From the NCBI RefSeq assembly GCF_044357945.1, contig NZ_CP076563.1, positions 1,550,001 to 1,614,000 on the forward strand: a stretch of 64,000 nucleotides of DNA. Reading direction: 5' to 3'. Numbering within the stretch: the stretch's first letter is position 1; every line of letters begins with the position of its first letter. This document shows positions 1-9,262 of the stretch, in pieces. Position numbers and translations under genes: made by a program. The DNA is from QAND01 sp003150225 (GTDB lineage: Bacteria > Bacillota > Clostridia > Christensenellales > QAND01). The notes beneath the pieces are model-generated. The model was given only the letters and a program-made list of their open reading frames with translations. It did no database searches and had not been told where the DNA came from.

Positions 1-1183
1 CGGTCTTCATCTTCTTGTGGCGGAACAGCTCGATATCGTAATCCGGCATTTGGGCCAGGAACGCGATTTTCTCGGGGATGTCGCACAGGGTGGAGATCCG
101 GGGGCGCAGAGCGGCGGACAGGACGTGGAGATCAAACTTCACGGGATCGATGGCCTGGGCAAAATAGGGGGTAGCCCGGCGGATGAAATCATCCTCGTCC
201 ATGGCCTTGATGTATTCCTCGTTCATCCAGGTGAGCTTCTGCACGTCGAAGATGGCGGGGGAGCGGCTGATGCCCCCCACGTCAAAGGCTTGAGCCAGTT
301 CCTCCATGGTGAAGATCTCCTGGGTGGTTCCTGGGCTCCAGCCCAGTAAGGCGATATAGTTGACGATGGCTTCCTTTAAATAGCCCTTTTGGAGGAAGTC
401 CTCAAAGGAGGCGTCTCCATGGCGTTTGCTGAGCTTCTGCTTCTCATCCTTCATAACGGGAGGCAGATGCATATATTGGGGAACTTCCCAGCCGTAGGCC
501 TGATAGATCAGGTTGTATTTGGGGGTGGAGGAGAGGTATTCGGTACCGCGGATGATGTGGGAGATCTTCATCAGGTGGTCGTCCACCACGTTGGCAAAGT
601 TGTAGGTGGGCAGTCCATCGCTCTTTAAAAGGATGCCATCCTCCAGCTCCGATACGTCCACCGAGATGCGGCCGAAGATCAGGTCATCAAAAGAGGCTTC
701 GCCGCTCTCGGGGATTTTCTGGCGTACCACATAGGGCTCCCCCGCCGCGATCCGGGCCCGGGCTTCCGCGAGAGGAATGCGCATGCAGGTCCGGTCATAG
801 CGATAGGCCTCTCCCCGGTCCTCAGCGGCCCTGCGCTTGGCGTCCAGGGTTTCCTTCTGGCAGAAGCAGTAGTAGGCGCCGCCGCAGTCCACCAGCTTGT
901 CGGCGTACGCCCGGTAGATGTCCCGCCGCTGGCTCTGAACATAGGGGCCGTAGGGGCCGCCGATGTCGGGGCCCTCGTCATAGGTGAGGCCGGTTTCAGC
1001 CAAGGAACGGTAGATGAGCTCCACGGCGCCGTCCACAAACCGCTGCTGGTCGGTGTCCTCAATGCGAAGGATGAACTTACCATTATGCTTGCGGGAGAAC
1101 AGCCAGCCGTATAGAGCCGTTCTTAGACCGCCTACATGCAGATAGCCGGTGGGGCTGGGGGCAAAGCGGGTGCGTACCTCCAT
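1..1183 (-). CDS. gltX: Glutamyl-tRNA synthetase (3' end beyond window)
   Basis: Class I glutamyl-tRNA synthetase, charging tRNA-Glu in the cytoplasm. About 394 residues are visible; the C-terminal anticodon-binding region is cut off by the window edge. The start MEVRTRFAPSPTGYLHVGG carries the HIGH-type signature near residues 9-18, and KLSKRHGD near residue 248 is the KMSKS loop. The ATG overlaps the stop of the upstream small membrane gene by one base (TGATG), so translation is probably coupled. Glutaminyl-tRNA synthetase lies just upstream on the same strand, so this enzyme is probably of the discriminating type; that is inference. Confidence 0.95.
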   Translation of the reverse strand, partial: MEVRTRFAPSPTGYLHVGGLRTALYGWLFSRKHNGKFILRIEDTDQQRFVDGAVELIYRSLAETGLTYDEGPDIGGPYGPYVQSQRRDIYRAYADKLVDCGGAYYCFCQKETLDAKRRAAEDRGEAYRYDRTCMRIPLAEARARIAAGEPYVVRQKIPESGEASFDDLIFGRISVDVSELEDGILLKSDGLPTYNFANVVDDHLMKISHIIRGTEYLSSTPKYNLIYQAYGWEVPQYMHLPPVMKDEKQKLSKRHGDASFEDFLQKGYLKEAIVNYIALLGWSPGTTQEIFTMEELAQAFDVGGISRSPAIFDVQKLTWMNEEYIKAMDEDDFIRRATPYFAQAIDPVKFDLHVLSAALRPRISTLCDIPEKIAFLAQMPDYDIELFRHKKMKT

Positions 1184-1461
1184 CAGTTGTTCCTCCTTTT
1201 TTCCTCCCGCTCCAGGCGGCGGTTGCGGAAATAGAAGCAGATGTCCGTTCCCACCATGGCGGCGTTGAGACAGTAGAGTATCAGGACAAAATCAAGGCTG
1301 TAAAAGATCTTATGCAGAATGCCGAAGATGTAGCCTACAAACAGAACTACCAGGAAAAACAGGCTTTTCCCCTTGTTGCTCCGGGCCTTATAGGACCGGA
1401 CCAGGGAAAAGGGCCAGGCGGCGCCAAAGCAGGCCAGCATCAATACCTCAAAGATGCTCAT
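1183..1461 (-). CDS. Small PQ-loop/SemiSWEET-like membrane protein
   Basis: A 92-residue protein with three hydrophobic segments (about residues 3-20, 33-50 and 55-77) and a charged, basic C-terminal tail. The pattern FGAAWPFSLVRSYKARSNKGKS followed by two more helices resembles the half-size PQ-loop/SemiSWEET fold common in clostridia. Substrate unknown. It lies between glnS and gltX on the same strand, and its TGA overlaps the gltX ATG, so it is probably co-translated with the synthetase. The family call rests on segment pattern only. Confidence 0.7.
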   Translation of the reverse strand: MSIFEVLMLACFGAAWPFSLVRSYKARSNKGKSLFFLVVLFVGYIFGILHKIFYSLDFVLILYCLNAAMVGTDICFYFRNRRLEREEKRRNN

Positions 1462-1494
1462 GGCATCATCCCCCTAACAAAATAAAATAAAATG

Positions 1495-3156
1495 CTATTT
1501 GTTGATCTTGGCCCAGCCGTCCTTGAGGCCCACCACCCGGTTGAAGATGAGGGCGTCCTCCCGGCTGTCAAGATCGGTGGTGAAATATCCCGTCCGCATG
1601 AACTGGAAGCTATCAAGGGGTTGGGCTACGGCAAGGGCGGCCTCCACCTTGGCGCCAGTTACCACGATGAGGGAGTCGGGGTTGATCCGCTCCATCATAT
1701 CCCCCTCCCCAGGGGTGATCAGATGGTCGTAGAGGTTTACGGTGGCATCCAGACAGGTGGTCTGATCCACCCACTGAATGGCGCCTCCCTTGATCTTCCG
1801 GCTGACGGCGCCGCTATGGCTCTCGGGGTCGTATTCGCAATAAACCCGGGTGACGCGGCCGGCATCATCGGTATCATAGCCGGTGCACTTTATGATATAG
1901 GCCCCCATGAGCCGGACCTCCTTATCGGGGGAGAGGCGCTTATACTTGGGGGGCGGAACGGGGGCAAAGTCCTCCCGTTCGATATATAGTTTGCCGGAGA
2001 AGGACATCATCCGGCTGCCCAGATCGGGGTTTTCGGCGTTGTTGTCCATGGACACCGGCTCGCAATGGCCCTCGGGATAGTTGGTAATGATCAGCTCCAG
2101 GGGATCCAGAATGGCCATGCGCCGGGGCACCGATAGCTTCAAATCCTCTCGGATGCAGTGCTCCAACAGGGAGTACTCCACCAGGCTGTTGGCCTTGGCC
2201 ACTCCCACCCGGTCCAGGAAATCCCGGATGGCGCCGGGGGTGAACCCCCGCCGCCGGAGACCGGAGATGGTGGGCAGCCGGGGGTCATCCCAGCCCGCCA
2301 CCACGTGGGTGTCTACCAGCTGCTTGAGGTACCGCTTGCTCATGACGGCGCCCTCCAAATTGAGCCGGGCGAACTCGATCTGCCGGGGTTTATGGGCAAA
2401 GCCCACGGCCTCGATGACCCAGTTATACAGGGGCCGGTGATCCTCATATTCCATGGAGCAAAGGGAATGGGTGATGCCCTCCAGGGCGTCCTGGATGGGA
2501 TGGGCGAAATCGTACATGGGATAGATACACCACGCATTGCCGGTGCGGTAATGGGGGGTGTGGCGGATCCGGTAAAGGACGGGATCCCGCAAATTGATGT
2601 TGGGGGAGGCCATGTCGATCTTAGCCCGAAGGGTCCGTTCGCCGTCCTGGAATTCTCCCGCCTTCATCCGGAGGAACAGGTCCATGTTTTCCTCCACAGA
2701 ACGGTTCCGGCTGGGGCTGTCCTTGCCGGGCTGCGTCAGGGTGCCCCGGTATTCCCGCATTTCGTCGGCGTTCAAATCGTCCACATACGCCAGACCCTTT
2801 TGGATGAGGGTTACGGCGCAGTTGAAGATCTGCTGGGAGTAATCGGATCCGTAAAAAAGGCCGCCGTTCCAATCGAAGCCCAGCCAGTGGATATCGTTCT
2901 TGATGGCCTCGGCGAACTCCAAATCCTCCTTGGCGGGGTTGGTATCGTCAAAGCGCAGGTTGAATAGGCCGCCATACTTCTTTGCCACGGTGGCATCCAC
3001 GTAGACGGCCTTGGCGTGCCCGATGTGCATATATCCGTTGGGTTCGGGAGGGAACCGGGTGTGTACCTCGGTATAAACCCCATTGCGAAGATCCTCCTCC
3101 ACTGCCTCCTCGATGAAGTTGGAGGCTTTACCCAGCATCGTTGTATCCATACTCAT
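1495..3156 (-). CDS. glnS: Glutaminyl-tRNA synthetase
   Basis: Class I synthetase that charges tRNA-Gln directly. From the chosen start it has 553 residues, the usual length. PPEPNGYMHIGHAK (about residues 36-49) is the HIGH region and VMSKRYLKQL near 272 is the KMSKS-like loop; the beta-barrel anticodon-binding half follows. An in-frame ATG lies 39 bases upstream, but the ATG at 3156 has AAAGGGAG at the right distance and begins MSMDTTMLGK, as expected. Having both glnS and gltX means the Glu-to-Gln amidation route is not obligatory for Gln-tRNA. Confidence 0.95.
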   Translation of the reverse strand: MSMDTTMLGKASNFIEEAVEEDLRNGVYTEVHTRFPPEPNGYMHIGHAKAVYVDATVAKKYGGLFNLRFDDTNPAKEDLEFAEAIKNDIHWLGFDWNGGLFYGSDYSQQIFNCAVTLIQKGLAYVDDLNADEMREYRGTLTQPGKDSPSRNRSVEENMDLFLRMKAGEFQDGERTLRAKIDMASPNINLRDPVLYRIRHTPHYRTGNAWCIYPMYDFAHPIQDALEGITHSLCSMEYEDHRPLYNWVIEAVGFAHKPRQIEFARLNLEGAVMSKRYLKQLVDTHVVAGWDDPRLPTISGLRRRGFTPGAIRDFLDRVGVAKANSLVEYSLLEHCIREDLKLSVPRRMAILDPLELIITNYPEGHCEPVSMDNNAENPDLGSRMMSFSGKLYIEREDFAPVPPPKYKRLSPDKEVRLMGAYIIKCTGYDTDDAGRVTRVYCEYDPESHSGAVSRKIKGGAIQWVDQTTCLDATVNLYDHLITPGEGDMMERINPDSLIVVTGAKVEAALAVAQPLDSFQFMRTGYFTTDLDSREDALIFNRVVGLKDGWAKINK

Positions 3157-3277
3157 ACTCCCTTTGGGCCCGCGGCCCGCCATAGTAAACTTCATTTTAC
3201 ATCATACCCAATTAATGGGCAAGTACAAACAAAAGGACACAGCTTTTGTGTGCCCTTGGGGATTTTTTGATTTCCCT

Positions 3278-3748
3278 CTACTTATGATAGGTTTCCCCCG
3301 CCGCAATTTTTGATGCCCGATAAAGCTGTTCCAGCAGCACCAGTCGGGCCAGGTTATGGGGCAGGGTTAGATTGGAGAGGGAGAGCCGGGCCTTGCTGGC
3401 GGCGATGACCCGCGGATCCAGCCCCCAGCTTCCGCCAATGACGAAGTTGACCGGCTGGCCCAGGCGTTCATAGCCTTGGAGCTGCCGGGCTAAGGCCAGG
3501 CTGTCCGGAGCCTCTCCCTCCACGCAGAGGGCAATGGAAAAACCCTTTTGCAAATGGGGAAGAAGGCGATCCCCTTCCTTGGCCATCACCCGCTGTATGG
3601 CGTCAGGGGAGCCGCTGAGGGGCTTTTCATCGGGAAGCTCGGTGACGGTAAGCCTATGATACCGGCTCATTCGCTTTTGATATTCGGCGCAGGCGTCCCG
3701 GTAAAACCGTTCTTTGAGCTTCCCTACGCATAGAAGATTGATCTGCAT
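3278..3748 (-). CDS. rlmH: 23S rRNA (pseudouridine1915-N3)-methyltransferase RlmH
   Basis: SPOUT-class methyltransferase acting on pseudouridine 1915 of helix 69 in 70S ribosomes. It has 156 residues, close to the family norm of about 159. FVIGGSWG (102-109) and LPHNLARLVLLEQLYRA (129-145) form the trefoil-knot SAM site, and the C-terminus ends in the typical ...GETYHK. The open frame continues upstream, but the ATG at 3748 is preceded by CTAGGAGGTTTT and begins MQINLLCVGKLKE, the conserved family start. It lies 8 bases behind the WalJ-like hydrolase gene, probably in one operon. Confidence 0.95.
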   Translation of the reverse strand: MQINLLCVGKLKERFYRDACAEYQKRMSRYHRLTVTELPDEKPLSGSPDAIQRVMAKEGDRLLPHLQKGFSIALCVEGEAPDSLALARQLQGYERLGQPVNFVIGGSWGLDPRVIAASKARLSLSNLTLPHNLARLVLLEQLYRASKIAAGETYHK

Positions 3749-3756
3749 AAAACCTC

Positions 3757-4545
3757 CTAGAGCTGAACCAGCCGGCCGGGGGTATTCCGCCGGGCGATGC
3801 CGATGGAGATGTCGGTAAAGGGTTTGATGCCGTGTCCGATGAGGGCGGCAAGGGCGGTATCCCGGGCTACGTCCTCGGTGTTGTTCTCCCGGCTCAAGTG
3901 GCCCAGCATCACCCGCCGGACCCCGCTCTCGCAAAGCTTAATGAGGGCGTCTCCGGCATCCTTGTTGGACAGGTGCCCGCGATTGGACAGAATCCGACGC
4001 TTGAGGTAGGCGGGATACTTGCCGTTCTTCAGCATGTCCAGGTCGTGGTTGCTTTCTAAAAACACCAGATCGGCGCCTTTGGCCTCCTCCAATAGGGAGG
4101 CGGAAAAGCAACCGATATCTGTCATATAGGTAAACTGCTTTCCCTTGTAAAAGAGGCTGTAGCCTACGCTGCTGGCGCTGTCATGAGGGGTGGAAAAGGG
4201 GCGGATGCCCATATCGCCGATGTAGAAATCCTGGCCGTTGGTGAAGACCCGAGCGTTTTTGGTGGCAACGGCCCCCACCTTGCCGTTCATGGCGTCCCAG
4301 GTGGGCAGGTTGGCGTATACCGGGACGTCATACCTGCGGGAAAAGGGGCCCAGGCCGGCGATGTGGTCGCTGTGTTCATGGGTCACCAAAATGCCGCCGA
4401 TGGAGGAGGGGTCGATGCCGTTTTGACGGAGGGCCTTTTCGATGGTGGAGGCGGGCAGACCGACGTCGATCAACAGGGCGCAATCCTCCGTGGCGATATA
4501 GGTGGCGTTACCGCTGCTGCCGGAAAAGAGGGGACAAAACTTCAT
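3757..4545 (-). CDS. MBL-fold metallo-hydrolase, WalJ/YycJ type
   Basis: Metallo-beta-lactamase fold protein of 262 residues. The metal motif HEHSDH is at 56-61, further ligands are in STPHDSASS (near 120) and YMTDIG (near 140), and GHLSREN lies toward the C-terminus. Members of the WalJ/YycJ group sit beside walRK in many Firmicutes and are linked to cell-wall/division coordination and DNA processing. Here the neighbours are murA upstream and rlmH downstream, an arrangement seen in clostridia. The precise substrate is unknown. Confidence 0.85.
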   Translation of the reverse strand: MKFCPLFSGSSGNATYIATEDCALLIDVGLPASTIEKALRQNGIDPSSIGGILVTHEHSDHIAGLGPFSRRYDVPVYANLPTWDAMNGKVGAVATKNARVFTNGQDFYIGDMGIRPFSTPHDSASSVGYSLFYKGKQFTYMTDIGCFSASLLEEAKGADLVFLESNHDLDMLKNGKYPAYLKRRILSNRGHLSNKDAGDALIKLCESGVRRVMLGHLSRENNTEDVARDTALAALIGHGIKPFTDISIGIARRNTPGRLVQL

Positions 4546-4620
4546 TCCATCGCTACCTTTAAACTTTTGATGGACTTATTCTATCATAAAACCCCCAAAA
4601 GGGCAGAGGGAACATCCTGG

Positions 4621-4658
4621 GAAAATAAAACGGGCGGGATGCACAGCATCCCGCCCGG
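4621..4658 (-). terminator. Rho-independent terminator after murA
   Basis: On the minus strand a GGGCGGGATGC / GCATCCCGCCC stem with a three-base loop is followed by GTTTTATTTT. It lies directly after the murA stop, separating murA from the walJ-rlmH unit. Confidence 0.85.
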
Positions 4659-4675
4659 GCTATGTATGTTTGGCG

Positions 4676-5953
4676 TTAGTCTACGTCCGCCCGACGGATC
4701 TTGGCTCCCAGGGAACGAAGTTTTTCCTCTAGATGGGCGTACCCCCGGTCAATGTGGTGGAGAGAGCCTACCATGGTATCCCCCTGGGCGATGAGCCCCG
4801 CGATGACCAGCGCGGCGCCTGCCCGGAGGTCGCTTGCCTCCACCGGAGCGCCGTACAGCCGATCCACCCCTTCGATGACTGCGACCCGGCCGGACACGCT
4901 GCTCTTGGCGCCCATCCGCTGGAGCATGGTCAGGTGTTTGAAACGATCCTCAAAGATGTTTTCCACCACCATGCTGGTGCCCTCCGCTACGCACAGGAGG
5001 GAGGAAATGGGCTGCTGCAGGTCGGTGGGGAAGCCGGGATAGGGCAGGGTTTTGATGGTGACCCGACCCGGCCGATGGTCCGCCTGGACCCGGATGGTAT
5101 CGGGCCCCTCGGTAACGTGGACGCCCATCTCCAAAAGCTTGGCGGTGACGGATTCCATGTGCATGGGGATCACGTTTGTAATGGTAACATCTCCCATGGA
5201 GGCTGCTGCGGCGATCATCAGGGTACCGGTTTCGATTTGATCGGGGATCACGGCGTAGGTGCAGCCGTGGAGCTGTTCCACTCCCCGGATGCGGATCACA
5301 TCGGTGCCGGCGCCCTTGATCTTGGCGCCCATGCTGTTGAGGAAGTTGGCCAGATCCACCACGTGGGGCTCCTTGGCGGCGTTGATGATGGTGGTGTTGC
5401 CCTGGGCCATGACGGCGGCCATCATCAAGTTGGCGGTGGCGCCGACGCTCACCACGTCCAGATAGATCTCCGCGCCGTGGAGCCGGCCTCCTTTGGCGCG
5501 GGCCACCACCATGCCCTCCTTCACCTCGATTTCAGCGCCCATGGCACTCATGCCCTTTAGGTGAAGGTCAATAGGGCGTTGGCCGATGGAGCATCCTCCC
5601 GGGAGGGCAATCTCGGCCTTGCCGAAGCGCCCTAGAAGGGAGCCAAGATAATAGTAGGACGCCCGCATGTTCCGCACGATCTCAAAGGTGGCCTGGTGGG
5701 AAACGCCATGGCTGGCGTCCACCCGCAGGCTGTGGGCCTGTGGGTTGTAGTCCACCTTAGCGCCTAGAAGGGAAGAGATCTCATTGAGCAGCTTGACGTC
5801 CAGAATATCGGGTAAATTCTCGATGGTACAAGGGCCTTCCGCCAGCATAGCGGCAGGCAAAATTGCCACAGCGGCGTTTTTTGCGCCGCAGGCGGCGACG
5901 CTGCCTACCAGACGGGTACCGCCGGTGATGATCAGTTTTTCACTCAAGGCCAT
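4676..5953 (-). CDS. murA: UDP-N-acetylglucosamine 1-carboxyvinyltransferase
   Basis: First committed step of peptidoglycan synthesis: transfer of enolpyruvate from PEP to UDP-GlcNAc. The protein has 425 residues, the normal length. The substrate-site KNAA is near residue 25, and the catalytic cysteine is C121 in GGCSIGQRPIDLH, i.e. the fosfomycin-sensitive Cys form. The ATG at 5953 has AGGAG two bases upstream, which is short but the only plausible site. It is transcribed alone, with a terminator at its 3' end. Confidence 0.95.
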   Translation of the reverse strand: MALSEKLIITGGTRLVGSVAACGAKNAAVAILPAAMLAEGPCTIENLPDILDVKLLNEISSLLGAKVDYNPQAHSLRVDASHGVSHQATFEIVRNMRASYYYLGSLLGRFGKAEIALPGGCSIGQRPIDLHLKGMSAMGAEIEVKEGMVVARAKGGRLHGAEIYLDVVSVGATANLMMAAVMAQGNTTIINAAKEPHVVDLANFLNSMGAKIKGAGTDVIRIRGVEQLHGCTYAVIPDQIETGTLMIAAAASMGDVTITNVIPMHMESVTAKLLEMGVHVTEGPDTIRVQADHRPGRVTIKTLPYPGFPTDLQQPISSLLCVAEGTSMVVENIFEDRFKHLTMLQRMGAKSSVSGRVAVIEGVDRLYGAPVEASDLRAGAALVIAGLIAQGDTMVGSLHHIDRGYAHLEEKLRSLGAKIRRADVD

Positions 5954-6100
5954 CGCTCCTTTATAAAAGATACAACGGTAAATTTATTATAACCTGTCTG
6001 ACGGCATCCCGCAAGGAAGGCGGGCCCGGACGGAAAAAAGGAGGGGATATTCTATGATATGCCTATGGATGGGATTGGACCCAACGATTGGCTTCCGGGG

Positions 6101-6140
6101 CAAAAAAAGAATGCGGAGAGAGGCATCTCTCCGCATTGTC
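6101..6140 (-). terminator. Rho-independent terminator after M23 peptidase gene
   Basis: The 11-bp stem AATGCGGAGAG / CTCTCCGCATT on the minus strand is followed by CTTTTTTTG. It lies 18 bases after the stop of the M23/G5 gene. Confidence 0.9.
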
Positions 6141-6154
6141 TGCGATGGGGAATG

Positions 6155-7462
6155 TTACGGCAGATAGGGCACAGGGTCCACGCGAGAGCCGTTCTTGATT
6201 ACCTCAAAGTGGAGGTGATTGCCGGTGCTGTCTCCGGTGCTGCCCATGTAGCCGATGAGCTGTCCCTTGCTGACGCTAGCGCCTACCCGCACGCTGAGTT
6301 TGGACATATGGGCGTAGCGGGTGCTGTAGGTGCCGTTGTGCCGGATGGTGATGTGGTAGCCATAGCCGCCGCCCCAGCCGCTGTCATCGGACTCCGTTAC
6401 GGTGCCGTCAGCCGCCGCATAGATGGGAGTGCCATAGCTGTTGGCGATGTCGATGCCGTAGTGGAAGGAGCCCCAGCGGGAACCATAGGGGGAGGAGAGC
6501 CGGCCGCTGGTGGGCCAACGGAAGGAGGGAGCGCCGGATATGCCGCCACCGCCGCTCAGGCTGCCGCCGCCGCTGCTGGTGGGCCGGGTCTTGGTGCCCA
6601 CCAGAACCACCTGGTTCACCGGCGCGGTGACCACGGTGTCCTTGGACTCCCGGCCGGTTTCCTCGCCGTTGAGGTAGCTGATGGTGGTGGTGGTCTTGGT
6701 GACTCCGTTGACGCCCTTGGTCTCTACTTTGCTCTCGCCCTTATAGAGGCTGTCGGTATTCTTTTTCTCGGTGGAGTAGGCCACGGTCTTTTCGGTTTCC
6801 ACCACCTCGGTGGAGACCACATTGACCATGGCGGTGTTGTCCGCCCCGCCGGAGGTCATCTTGATGAGGGCTTCTTCCCGGCTGAGGGGATCTCCCGCCG
6901 CCGCCGAGACGGAGACCTCCTCCTGGAACTCGGAGGTGAGGGTGCCGTTGTTCTGGGCGGTATAGGTGTTCTTGATGCTATCCAGAACCCAGTTGGCCTC
7001 GGATTCGCTGTTTACCAGAGCGATCTGCTGCCCGTCCACCAGAATGGCGGCGCCGCTGCCGGCAACCGTGTTCCCCACTGCCATGAGGTTTTCATCGGTG
7101 TTCTTGACGGCCTCAAGGCCCAGGGCGTAGGTATCGGAGGCCTGGTCGCTGGCGGCTACGTTGAGCGCGCCGCTGGCGGTGCCGTTATCCTGTCCGAGTA
7201 CTACTGTGGCAAAGCCGTATACACCCGCCAGCACGATGGCAAAGGAGAGAAAAATGGGGGCGATTTTTCTTGTGAAAAGGTTGCCCGCGGCTTTCTCCCG
7301 AGTGGGTTTGGCCAGAACCAGGTCCGCGCGATCGGTGCTGCCCTGGATAAACGGGACCTCCGCATGCCGCTTTTTGCCGGAGCCGCTTTGGCGGCTGGCC
7401 CTGCGGGTCATGGGGGTCTCAAACTCATTGATTTCCTGTGGTTTCTGCTTACGTTTTGACAT
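6155..7462 (-). CDS. Membrane-anchored M23 peptidase with G5 domain
   Basis: A 435-residue envelope protein. A basic cytoplasmic head of about 65 residues precedes one membrane segment (about 68-90). An extracytoplasmic helical region follows, then a G5 domain (about 215-290, beginning VVSTEVVETEKTVAY), a Gly/Ser linker and a C-terminal LytM/M23 domain. The zinc-site motifs are intact: HYGID (H334, D338), RYAHM (H385) and HLHFEV (H416, H418), so endopeptidase activity on peptidoglycan cross-links is expected. It has its own promoter and terminator. Confidence 0.9.
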   Translation of the reverse strand: MSKRKQKPQEINEFETPMTRRASRQSGSGKKRHAEVPFIQGSTDRADLVLAKPTREKAAGNLFTRKIAPIFLSFAIVLAGVYGFATVVLGQDNGTASGALNVAASDQASDTYALGLEAVKNTDENLMAVGNTVAGSGAAILVDGQQIALVNSESEANWVLDSIKNTYTAQNNGTLTSEFQEEVSVSAAAGDPLSREEALIKMTSGGADNTAMVNVVSTEVVETEKTVAYSTEKKNTDSLYKGESKVETKGVNGVTKTTTTISYLNGEETGRESKDTVVTAPVNQVVLVGTKTRPTSSGGGSLSGGGGISGAPSFRWPTSGRLSSPYGSRWGSFHYGIDIANSYGTPIYAAADGTVTESDDSGWGGGYGYHITIRHNGTYSTRYAHMSKLSVRVGASVSKGQLIGYMGSTGDSTGNHLHFEVIKNGSRVDPVPYLP

Positions 7463-7550
7463 TGCTTTCCCCTTTTTGTGTTTTTACAAAACTGGTTTGC
7501 AGCGGAACCCATCGCGGACCGAGAAGGGTCGGCTTTTGGATTCGGTTGAA

Positions 7551-7579
7551 ATTATAGACCATTTGCTCCGAAAATGCAA
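7551..7579 (-). promoter_or_regulatory. Sigma-A-type promoter for the M23/G5 gene
   Basis: Read on the minus strand, TTGCAT (7579-7574), a 17-base spacer and a perfect TATAAT (7556-7551) lie about 90 bases upstream of the M23/G5 start. Confidence 0.75.
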
Positions 7580-7632
7580 CACTCTGTATTAAATTCGTTA
7601 TATTTATGACGATTTAGTAATAAACTTTTCCA

Positions 7633-7662
7633 TAGAAAAACCATCGTGATCGATGGTTTTCC
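7633..7662 (-). terminator. Terminator after M1 peptidase gene
   Basis: The 10-bp stem AAAACCATCG / CGATGGTTTT with a four-base loop is followed by TTTCT on the minus strand. It starts seven bases after the M1 peptidase stop. Confidence 0.8.
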
Positions 7663-7668
7663 CTAGTA

Positions 7669-9147
7669 TCATAGCCATTTTTCAAAGATGCTATTCAAAT
7701 TTTTCTGTGTGCTGGCTTCCAGCGATTGGATGAGGTTTTCCCCGGAGGCGATGCCAAATTTGTATTCTTCGCAATAATTTGCCAGGGCCGCCAGGAGCGC
7801 ATCCTCCCCCAAAGCCCTTTCCAAATCATAATACATCTTTGTGCCGGTGGTGTAAACCGCCAGGGAGTAGAGGGCGGAGTTGGGGAAGGCGTCCATGGGT
7901 GTGCCCACCCGGTTGAGCTTTGCATCTATCCGATAGGCACTTTCGATGAACTGAGCGGTATCATCCACGCAGAAGTGGTACATGGCCTGCTCCTGGGAAG
8001 GCCCGTAGGCGTAGCCAAAGTATTTTAGGGTGAGATAGGAGGTGGTGGCCTCATCCAGCCAGGGCTCCTGAACCTGGTCGTTGCCCACCACTCCATAGAA
8101 GAGCTGATGGATGCTTTCATGGGCCACCACCTCTTCCAGGGAGGCGGAGAGCCCCCCTTGGTATAGGGATTGGTCGATGAGTACGATGCCGGGATACTCC
8201 ATGCCGCCGATGAAGAAATCCGTTTGAACCACCGCAAGGGTTTCATAGGGATAGGGCATGCCGCGGCTGTTTAGGAAGCTGAGGGCGCCGGCCGCATAGC
8301 CGCTGGCACGCTTTCCCTGATCGGCGGTTTCGGGGAAATAATAGGAGGTGACCGCCACGCCGTTTTCCGTTGTGGTCTCCGTTTGAAAATCCGGGGACAG
8401 CACCATGGCGAAATCCCGCACATCTTTGGCGCTGATCCAATAGGTGGTAAAGCCGTCCCGCTCCTCCTTTCGGCTTATGGCTCCCGTATGGGCCAGTACA
8501 TACCGAGAAGGGGCGGTAAAGGTGACATCGTAGGCGGCCGTATGGCTGACGAAGGGATCCCCCGCCTTATAATAAGGATAAGAGAGGAACTCTCCGTCCC
8601 GATAAACGCAGGCAATGGGGTAGAAGTTGCAGAGGTTGATGGTCCGGTCTCCGTAGCCGAATCGGCCCAGGCTATGGGGCAGATTGACCTGCACCTCCAT
8701 GGACACCGACGTCCGCTCCTGTGGGGCCAATTCCTTGCCAAGGGCCACCGCCAACAGGGTTTCGTCCTCGTTGCCCAAAGTATAATCCGCCTTTTGTCCG
8801 TCTACCAGCACGTTTAGAATTTGGATGCCTCCGGGGGAAAAGCCCTGGGGATAGGCGGCGTCCATATCCTCCGGAAAAAAGGGAGCGGTGGACTCCCGCT
8901 GGTAGGCGTTGGGGTATAGGCTGAAGTAGGCGGTGTCCAGTTTTTCCGAGGTGGGATTGGCGTAATCCACCGTCACCGTCCCGTTGACGGTTTTACCGTC
9001 GGGGTCCAGGGCTAGTTCCATGGCATAACCGTGCTGCGCCGCGGGAAACGCCGAGGACAGGAGCGGCGTGGTATTGCATCCCAGGGGGCAGAGCAATAGC
9101 AGGGCTCCCAGAAAAAGAATGGCCGCAATGCGGAGGGATCGCTTCAA
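7669..9147 (-). CDS. M1-family metallopeptidase, lipoprotein
   Basis: Predicted surface lipoprotein aminopeptidase of 492 residues. The start is taken as TTG at 9147 (AGAGGAAC just upstream), giving MKRSLRIAAILFLG, a hydrophobic core and the lipobox CPLGC with C24. The M1 exopeptidase motif appears as GGMEYPG near 313 in place of GAMEN. The zinc motif HESIHQ (near 341) is followed by E in WLDEA, the HExxH-x18-E spacing of gluzincins. A longer in-frame ATG upstream would put a non-signal extension in front, so it is disfavoured. It diverges from dnaD. Confidence 0.88.
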   Translation of the reverse strand: MKRSLRIAAILFLGALLLLCPLGCNTTPLLSSAFPAAQHGYAMELALDPDGKTVNGTVTVDYANPTSEKLDTAYFSLYPNAYQRESTAPFFPEDMDAAYPQGFSPGGIQILNVLVDGQKADYTLGNEDETLLAVALGKELAPQERTSVSMEVQVNLPHSLGRFGYGDRTINLCNFYPIACVYRDGEFLSYPYYKAGDPFVSHTAAYDVTFTAPSRYVLAHTGAISRKEERDGFTTYWISAKDVRDFAMVLSPDFQTETTTENGVAVTSYYFPETADQGKRASGYAAGALSFLNSRGMPYPYETLAVVQTDFFIGGMEYPGIVLIDQSLYQGGLSASLEEVVAHESIHQLFYGVVGNDQVQEPWLDEATTSYLTLKYFGYAYGPSQEQAMYHFCVDDTAQFIESAYRIDAKLNRVGTPMDAFPNSALYSLAVYTTGTKMYYDLERALGEDALLAALANYCEEYKFGIASGENLIQSLEASTQKNLNSIFEKWL

Positions 9148-9171
9148 TGGAGTTCCTCTTTTCTTTATAGG

Positions 9172-9200
9172 TTGAACCAACTGGTGGGATGCGATATTAT
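9172..9200 (+). promoter_or_regulatory. Promoter for dnaD operon
   Basis: TTGAAC (9172-9177), a 17-base spacer and TATTAT (9195-9200) lie 62 bases upstream of the TTG start of the dnaD-like gene, in the gap from the divergent M1 peptidase gene. Confidence 0.6.
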
Positions 9201-9262
9201 TATGATACGATCCCCAAGAACAGTACAAAGACCCTGGAATCCCAAGGAAAGAGGAACCCAAT

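Noticed and set aside
6059..7459. A 466-codon rightward frame antisense to the M23/G5 gene
   Set aside because: It is Gly/Ala/His-rich filler produced by GC-rich codons of the real gene, with no ribosome site or domain.
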